Source: an uncultured Phaeodactylibacter sp. (GTDB taxonomy: Bacteria > Bacteroidota > Bacteroidia > Chitinophagales > Saprospiraceae). From it: a stretch of DNA of 14,879 nucleotides. Made by a program: the position numbers and the translations under genes. Shown in pieces: positions 1-7,500 of the stretch. The DNA lies in contig CAJXXJ010000023.1 of the NCBI GenBank assembly GCA_913062745.1, forward strand, positions 1 through 14,879, in the 5' to 3' direction. How positions within the stretch are numbered: position 1 is the first letter of the stretch; each line of letters starts with the position of its first letter. The notes below the pieces were generated by a model. It was given only the letters and a program-made list of their open reading frames with translations, was not told the origin of the DNA and did no database searches.

Positions 1-1588
1 CCACTCCGCAGTTGTCATTGCTTCCTTCGTCGAGGTCTTCCGCGTAGACACGGGCAAAGCCCTGTCCGCCGAGGGAGATATTGAGGTCGTCATCGCATAC
101 AGCTGTTGGCTCGATTTGGTCCTCCACACAGAAGGGCGCCTCGGCGATGGTAAAGTTATTGCAATCATCCGTCACCTTATACCGGAAAGTATGGCAACCA
201 ATCGGCACCCCGGAGACAAAGTTGGACTCACCCGGGCCAATCGTGGTGAATACCGTCTGTATGGTATCCAAACCGATGAATTGCCCAAACTGATTGAACT
301 GTGGCACCTCTTCGGTCACCAGTACATCAATCGATACCTCAAAGCTGGAGCAGTTGTCGCTCACAGTAGGCATCGGTACGGCAAAGGAACCGGTACAATC
401 AAAGGGTGAGGTGCTGAATACCAGCGGGTCAAGGTTTCCGTCTCCGTCCGCGTCTGCATTCGGCACATCGAGCTGCGGGCCTTCCACATCTCCGATCTTG
501 ATGACCTGAGCGTACGTCAGCACGTTTTCGCCTGCACCGGCACACCAATCGATGATAGTCCAGTTGCGGACAAACTTATCCGTGCCTTCGCATACCTCGA
601 TGAATGGTGTATCATCGTAAGTGGCGCCCAGGTTGCATACGGACTGATCCAGGGTGTAGGTGCCGTAGAAGCCCTCGATAGCCGGGAAGCCGGTCACTTC
701 CGGCAGCGGGTACCCTTCTGCATCCACCGGGAAGTTGCTGTCGCACGGGATAGTAGGCGCAGCATCCGGCAGAATCAGGTCATCAAATTCCGCATCTCGT
801 ATGGTAATCGCCTGCGTACACTGTGTGGAATTGCCGGCAGGATCGGTAACTGTAAATACGCGGTTGATCTGCTGGCCTTCGCAGTCAGCGGTATTCGCCA
901 GCTGATCCAGGAAAGTGAAAGAAGCGAATTCTGCACAGTTGTCGATAATGGTCGGCTCTCCGGTGAATTCAAGGCTCAGGCTGTTGTTCAGCACGGAGTC
1001 TATGTCGTTGCAGATGAACTCCACGGTCTGTTGCGGGCAAACCACCGCCGGGGACGTCACGTCATTTACATAAACGGTACCCCAGCAGACTTGTCCGCAG
1101 TAGGGGCTCATCACCTCAGCGATGATGTACTGCCCGATCTGATCGCCGGTAACGGTGTTGCCGAGCGGGTCGCCGCCCGGGCCGTACAGGTTGACGCTCA
1201 GGTCTGCCATGCAGGACTCGCTGCCTTCCAGAATCATATCCGGAGTAACTTCCACTTCGCAGCCAAGGCCGAAAGTCAGGTTTACCTGATCATTACAGGC
1301 GTAGCCGGCAATGTCTACAATTTCAATGGTCACTGTAGAGGTGATGGCGTCACAAGCGCCCATTCCGCCTACGGTATATTCGTATTCATAAATACCGGGA
1401 TCCAGCCCGGCGATATCAATTACAGGGGACATCAGGTTGTCCTCACTGTTGTCGTTCATATTATCCCAGGCACCACCCGGGCTCGGGTCGCCCTCCAGGC
1501 CGGTGAACAGGTCAACCTCCAATGTGGTCGGGTTACAGCTCAGGCAATAGCGCATGTAGCCATCCTCACCGGCTGAAAGGTTATCACA
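1..1588 (-). other. Cysteine-containing C-terminal HYR/PKD-like region of the giant protein
   Basis: From residue 2683 the protein changes character, from Cys-poor repeats to modules with many cysteines. The first (~2683-2780) has the pattern LFTGLEGDPSPGG-x-W seen in PKD-like modules of Bacteroidota surface proteins. Next comes a module with CNDQVNLTFGLGCEVEVTPD. An HYR-like domain follows at 2858-2955 (DVTSPAVVCP through DPAGNSTQC). Further copies follow, with WTIIDWC near 3025-3031 and DNC motifs to the edge. The order is typical of the region just before a C-terminal sorting domain, which would lie beyond base 1. Confidence 0.75.
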
Positions 1589-4500
1589 GTTGTTCAGCAC
1601 GATCGTCGCGGGGTCGTGGTCGTCTTCGTCCGTCACAGCCAGCGTACTGCCGGGGTGGCCCGTACCGTTACCCATAGTGGCGTTGTCGGAAGCTGTGTTC
1701 GGCGCACCACCCGCATCATTAGAGCTGACGCTGTCGTACTGAGAGTCCACATCCACCGGCGGCGTATTGCTGCTATCCTGATCATCATCAGCGAAGCTGA
1801 TTTCTGCTACGTTGGTAATCGCAGAGCCCATATAATCGCTGTCGATGGTAAAGCTGATATCAATAGTTGCAGAGCCGCCAGCAGCCGGGATAGGCCCGGC
1901 AATAGTGCGGCGGGCATTGCCGGCAGTTTGTGTCCAGTTGCCATCATTCAGGCTCAAACCGTTCGGGATGTAATCGACGATGTCCACGTTGTAGGCGTCA
2001 AAATCGCCTTGGTTCAGTACCGTAATCGTGAAGGTCACCTCATCTCCAAGCGCATAGGGGCCAGGAGTAGCGGAGGTATTCACCACTTTAGTCAAAGCAA
2101 GGTCGAATGCCGGGTCAGACTCCTGAGAAATGAAGATTTGAGCTCCATCGTAATCGTCCTCGTGAGCAGCAGCTGCGCCGTTGCCCGGCGTAGAGTCCGT
2201 ATCGCCCAGCCCGATCGGGTTGAGGGCAGCCGCGATTTCGGCATTGTTGATGATTTCGGTGCCGGTGAAAGTCGGGTCCACCACAAAGTCGATGCTTACA
2301 GAAGTCATTTGCCCTGCAGACAGGCTGAAAATCGGGTTATCCAGCGTCGCGATATTGCCGTTCATCGACCAGTTGTCATCCACCAGTACCAGTCCGTCCG
2401 GTACGAAGTCCTGAATTTCGATGTACTGTGCAGCCATTGTGCCCTGATTGAAGACCGTAATCAGGAACGTGACCGGCGACCCCGGCACAAACGGGCCGAC
2501 GCTGCTGACGCTCTTGGTGAGCGCCAGGTCAAATTTCTGCTGGGAAATCGTTATGCTGGCATCATCAATATCGTCTTCCAGTGAGCCCAGGAAGCCGTTA
2601 TCCGGAGCCGAGTCAATATCTCCCAGGCCCGAGCTGCTGCTGAAGCTCTTGATTTCCGCAAAGTTGGTCATGCTTGTGCCGGTGAAATCCGGAGCAATAA
2701 CCAGATCGATGTGTACGGTTTCGGTTTGGCCCGGCGCCAGGCTGGCGATCGGGTCATTAAGCAGTGCGGTCATGCCAGACTGCGACCAGCCCATATCAGC
2801 GAGCATCATGCCACTCGGCAGGTAATCGCGTACGACCACATTCTGAACCGGCACGTTTCCTTCGTTCGTTACCGAAATCTCAAAGGTGATCAGATCACCC
2901 GGCTGATAAGGGCCGGAGAAACTGATATTCTTGTGGAGTGCCAGGTCAAGCACATCGTCGTCTTCTGTATCCACGACGGTGATGGTGACCATATCGAAGT
3001 CATCTTCGCCACTCGCTGCCGAACCGTTGCCTGGTGTGGAATCCTCATCGAGCAGGCCGAGGCTGTTGCTGGCTGCTCCGACTTCCGCAGCATTAAGGAT
3101 GTTGCCGGTAGTAAAGTTTGGCGATACGATGAAGGTGATATTGCGGCTGGCGGAAGCGCCGGGTGCCAGGCTGGCAATCGGGTTAACCAAAGAAGCAGTG
3201 GAACCGCCGCCTACCCAGTTCGCATCGTTGAGGATGAGGCCGAGCGGCACATAGTCATGCAGCTGAATATTCTGAGCGGTGACGGTGCCTTGGTTCAATA
3301 CTGTAATAGTGTAGGTCACGGTACTGCCCGGGAAGTAAGGGCCGGGCGTCAGGCTGGAATTCACGGTTTTATCCAGTGCCAGGTCGAAGCTCTGCGGCGT
3401 TACAATGGAAATTTGAGCACCATCGTAATCATCTTCATTGACGCCGGCGCTGCCGTTGCCCGGTGTGGAATCCTCGTCGGGCACGCCCAGGCTATTGGTA
3501 GCTACGCCGATTTCTGCGTAGTTGATGATTTGAGCAGCGGTATAATTCGGGTCGATTGTAAAGGTAATCTGCACCGTTTCCGTTTCGCCCGGCTGCAGGT
3601 TGGTGATATCATTATTCAGAATGATCGTGGAGCCATTAGCCGTCCAGTTGGGGTCGTTCAGGGTGAGGCCCAGCGGCAGGTAATCCCGTATTTCGATATT
3701 CGTAGCCGGCAGGTCGCCCTGATTGGTTACAGCAATTTGATACGTCACCTGATCGCCCGGCGCGAATGGCCCCGGAGTCACGTTGCTTGCTACAGATTTG
3801 CTAAGCGCCAGGTCAAAGGATTGCTGCAGTACGGAGAAGGTAGTCCCGTTGTAGTCATCCTCATGGCTGCCAAAGCTGCCGTTGCCCGGCGTAGAGTCGG
3901 TATCCGGCAGGCCCGGCTGGTTAAAGGCGCTGCCAATTTCTGCGTAGTTGGTCAGGCTTGTCCCGGTAAAGGTATCAGATATTTTGAATGAGACGTCCAC
4001 GCTTGTGGTCGCGCCCGGTGCCAGGCTGACGATGGGCGTCAGCAGTTCTGCTACGTTACCAACGGCCGTCCAGTCGGCGTCCGTAAGCTGCAGGCCGGCA
4101 GGGAAGTACTCGCGCAGCTGGATATTTTGAGCAGTAACGTTGCCCTGATTGATGATATCAATCCGGAAAACCACATTGCTGCCGGCTACAAACGGGCCGG
4201 GAGTTACGCTGGTCTTGAGCGACTTGCTCAGCGCCAGGTCAAACACCTGCTGCACAATGTGCACCACTGCCCCGTCGTAGTCATCTTCATCCGGGCCTGC
4301 ACTTGAGTTGCCCGGCGTGGAGTCTGTATCCGCCAGTCCCTGCTGATTGCTGGCTGACTTAATTTCTGCATAGTTGGTCAGGGAGGAGCCGCTGAAAGCC
4401 GGGCTGATCGCAAAAGTGACCGACAAAGTCGTGGAAGCTCCCGGCGCCAGAGAAGCGATCGGGGTATTCAGCGTTGCCACACCGCTGCCCGGAGACCAGT

Positions 4501-7500
4501 TGGGGTCAATCAGCAGCAAGCCCTGCGGGAAGTAATCCTGCACTACGATGTTGTGAGCAGTAATGTCTCCCTGATTGAAAATTTCTATTGCGAAAGTCAC
4601 CGTACTGCCCGGGCTGAAGTTGCTTCCACCGGTCACCGACTTGGTCAGTGCCAGGTCGAACTCTTGCGTGCAGCTGGTGTGAATATCGATTGCATCGTCG
4701 TCATCCTGATCGTGGCTGCCATCTGCCGGCGTTGAGTCGCCATCCTGCTGAGCATTGGATGCACCGCCAATTTCGGCACAGTTCGTAATGGTGGAGCCGC
4801 AGGGGACCTGCTTGATCTGGAAAGTAATCGGCACGGTGACAGAAGCGCCGGGCGCAATTTCTGCAATAGGCGTCGCCAGCTCCAGAATATTGCCGGCTAC
4901 CGGAGTCCAGTCCGCATCAGCCAGCTGCAATTGCTGGGTGGGGTAATAATCAAATACTTCCACATCGTAAGCAGTGATCATACCCTGATTGTACACCGTC
5001 AGTTCATAAGTAACGTATTGCCCGGCTTCGTAAGGCGGCGGGGTCAGTACCGTTTTATCCAGTGCCAGGTCAAAAGCCTGCTGCACCTGAATGCTTTCGT
5101 TATCAAAATCGTCCTCCGCCGTCAGGCCATTGGCTGGCGTGGAGTCTTCATCGGGCAGTTGCAGCGGGTTGCTTGCTGCACCGATCTCCGCCCGGTTGTT
5201 GATGGTATTACCGGCAAAATTGCTCTTGATGATGAAGCTGATGTCCACCGTGGTGGATGCACCGGCCGCCAGGCTCGGGATAGGCTGGTCAAGGATAACG
5301 ATATTGCCATTATTGTTAAATGCTACCCAATCCGCATCGTCGAGCTGAAGCCCGGCGGGGATAAGGTCCGCAATTTGAATATTCGTGGCGTCCACGGTCC
5401 CCTCATTGGTGACTTCCAGTTCGAAGGTCACCGCATCACCCGGCGCGAAGGGGCCAGGCGTCAGGGATGTTTTGAGGCGCTTTTCCAGTGCCAGGTCAAA
5501 CACGCTTACCTCGCCGCTCACCTGCAGGTAAGCCACATCTTCGTCGTCCTCGCCGTTGTTGATGCCATTGCCAGGTGTGGAGTCGACGTCGTCCAGTCCG
5601 TTACCCGTAAAATCAGCATAGATTTCAGCGTAGTTCTCAATCTGCCCGATCGGAGCGGTGGGGCTGATGTTGAAATCAATGGTCAAAGTAACGGACTCGC
5701 CGGGCTCCAGTGAGGGGATACCGTCGGGGTTGACCGCCAAATTAGCGAAGGGTATCCAGTCGGGGTCCACCAGTTCAAGGCCGGCGGGGATGTGGTCAGC
5801 TACCTGAACGTTGTAAGCGGTGACGTTGCCTTCGTTGGTTACCGTGATGTCAAAAGTGACAATTTGTTCGTGGAAATAAGGGCCAGGCGTCAGCTGTGTA
5901 TTGACTTCCTTAGTGAGAGAAAGGTCATAGACCTGCTGCCCCTGCTGTACGGTGATCGTCACCCGGTCATCGTCGTCTTCGGAAGTGCTGCCGTTAGCTG
6001 GCGTGGAATCTACATCATCCATTTCAGGCTCATTCCTGAAGCTGATGATTTCGGCTGTATTGGTGATAGAAGCCCCCAGGAAGCTCGGCATGACCTGAAA
6101 AGAGATATCTACTGTAGCGGAAGCCCCCGGTGCCAGTTCCGCGATCGGGTTGGCCATCGTAGCGTAGTTTCCTTCCATTACCCATGTGGTGCCCAACAGC
6201 TGCAGGCCGGACGGTACATTATCCGCCAGGTAAATGTCATAAGCCGTTACGGAGCCTTCGTTAGTGACTGTCAGGGAATAAGTGACCGTGGAGCCGGGGG
6301 AATAAGGGCCGTTGCTGAATACGTCCTTTTGCAGTGAAAGGTCAAATATGTTTTCGATAACGAGCAGGGCATTATCCTGATCGTCTTCGTCCTCATTTCC
6401 ATTTTCCGGAGAAGAGTCCTGATCGTCAGTCCACGGGAAGTTGTAGAAGCTCATGATCTCGGCTTCGTTCACGATAGTGCCTCCGGTGTAACCTTCCGCA
6501 ATAGTAAAATTAATCGTCAGGGTGACGGACTCATCGGTAGCCAGTGATTCGATCGGCTCCACGAGTACCGCGTTGCCATCCTGCATCTGCCAGTTATCAT
6601 CGGCCAGCACCAGGCCTGCCGGTACGCGGTCCATAATCTGAATGTCGGTACCTTCCAGAATGCCTTCGTTGTGCACCGTAATCTCAAATGCCACAGCATC
6701 GCCGGGTTGGAATGGCCCCTGCCCGACTACGGTTTTTTGCAAAGCAAGGTCAAAGATGAGTGCTTCTTCCACAGTGATTTCCACTGCTGCATAGTCATCT
6801 TCATCCGCAAGGTCATTGCCGTTGATGAAATCACCAACAGAGTCGATATCATCGTAGTTGATGGCGTTATTAGACTGCGTTATTTCGTAGGCGTTGACAA
6901 CCGGGCCTCCTTCAAAGGTTTGCTTCACCCGGTAAGTAATGCTTGTCACCGCAGAGTCGCCGGCCGAAAGCTGAGCAATACGGTACAGCGTGCCGGCCTG
7001 ATGGTAATCGCCGCCGACTACGAGCTGCAGCGCATCGGGCTGATAGTTCGTAAATCGTACGTTGGCCGCATCGATCAGGCCCTCGTTGAATATTTTGACG
7101 GTGTAAGTGACCAGCTCTCCCGGCAGGAAGGGCGGGGCAGTCAGCGCGGTATCCAGCTCCGCAGAAATGGCCAGGTCAAAGTTGAGGGTCTGAAAGCCTA
7201 CGTCCAGCGACTGATTGGTCCAGCCTGCCTCACCGGTAGTGTAAGCGATATAGGGCAGCCCATCGGGCATACTACCCGGCATATCATTAGTAAGCTCCTC
7301 CGCATCGGAGTCATTCATATAGGCATTATTGCCCTCTCCGGCAGAAGCCACAGTCATGCGGTAGCCTTCTCCGCCCACATTGATGAAGCCATTGCCAAAA
7401 GCACTGTCGCCTTCGCCGAAGACGATGTAATAAAGCGTTTGCGGCATAAGCTGCGTCGGCATCATCCACTCTTCACCTGCCGCCTGTGCGTTGGTAAAGT

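Noticed and set aside
1616..3991. Long plus-strand frames of 322 and 426 codons with internally similar segments
   Set aside because: They are antisense to the DUF11-like repeats. Their internal similarity merely mirrors the repeats on the other strand.
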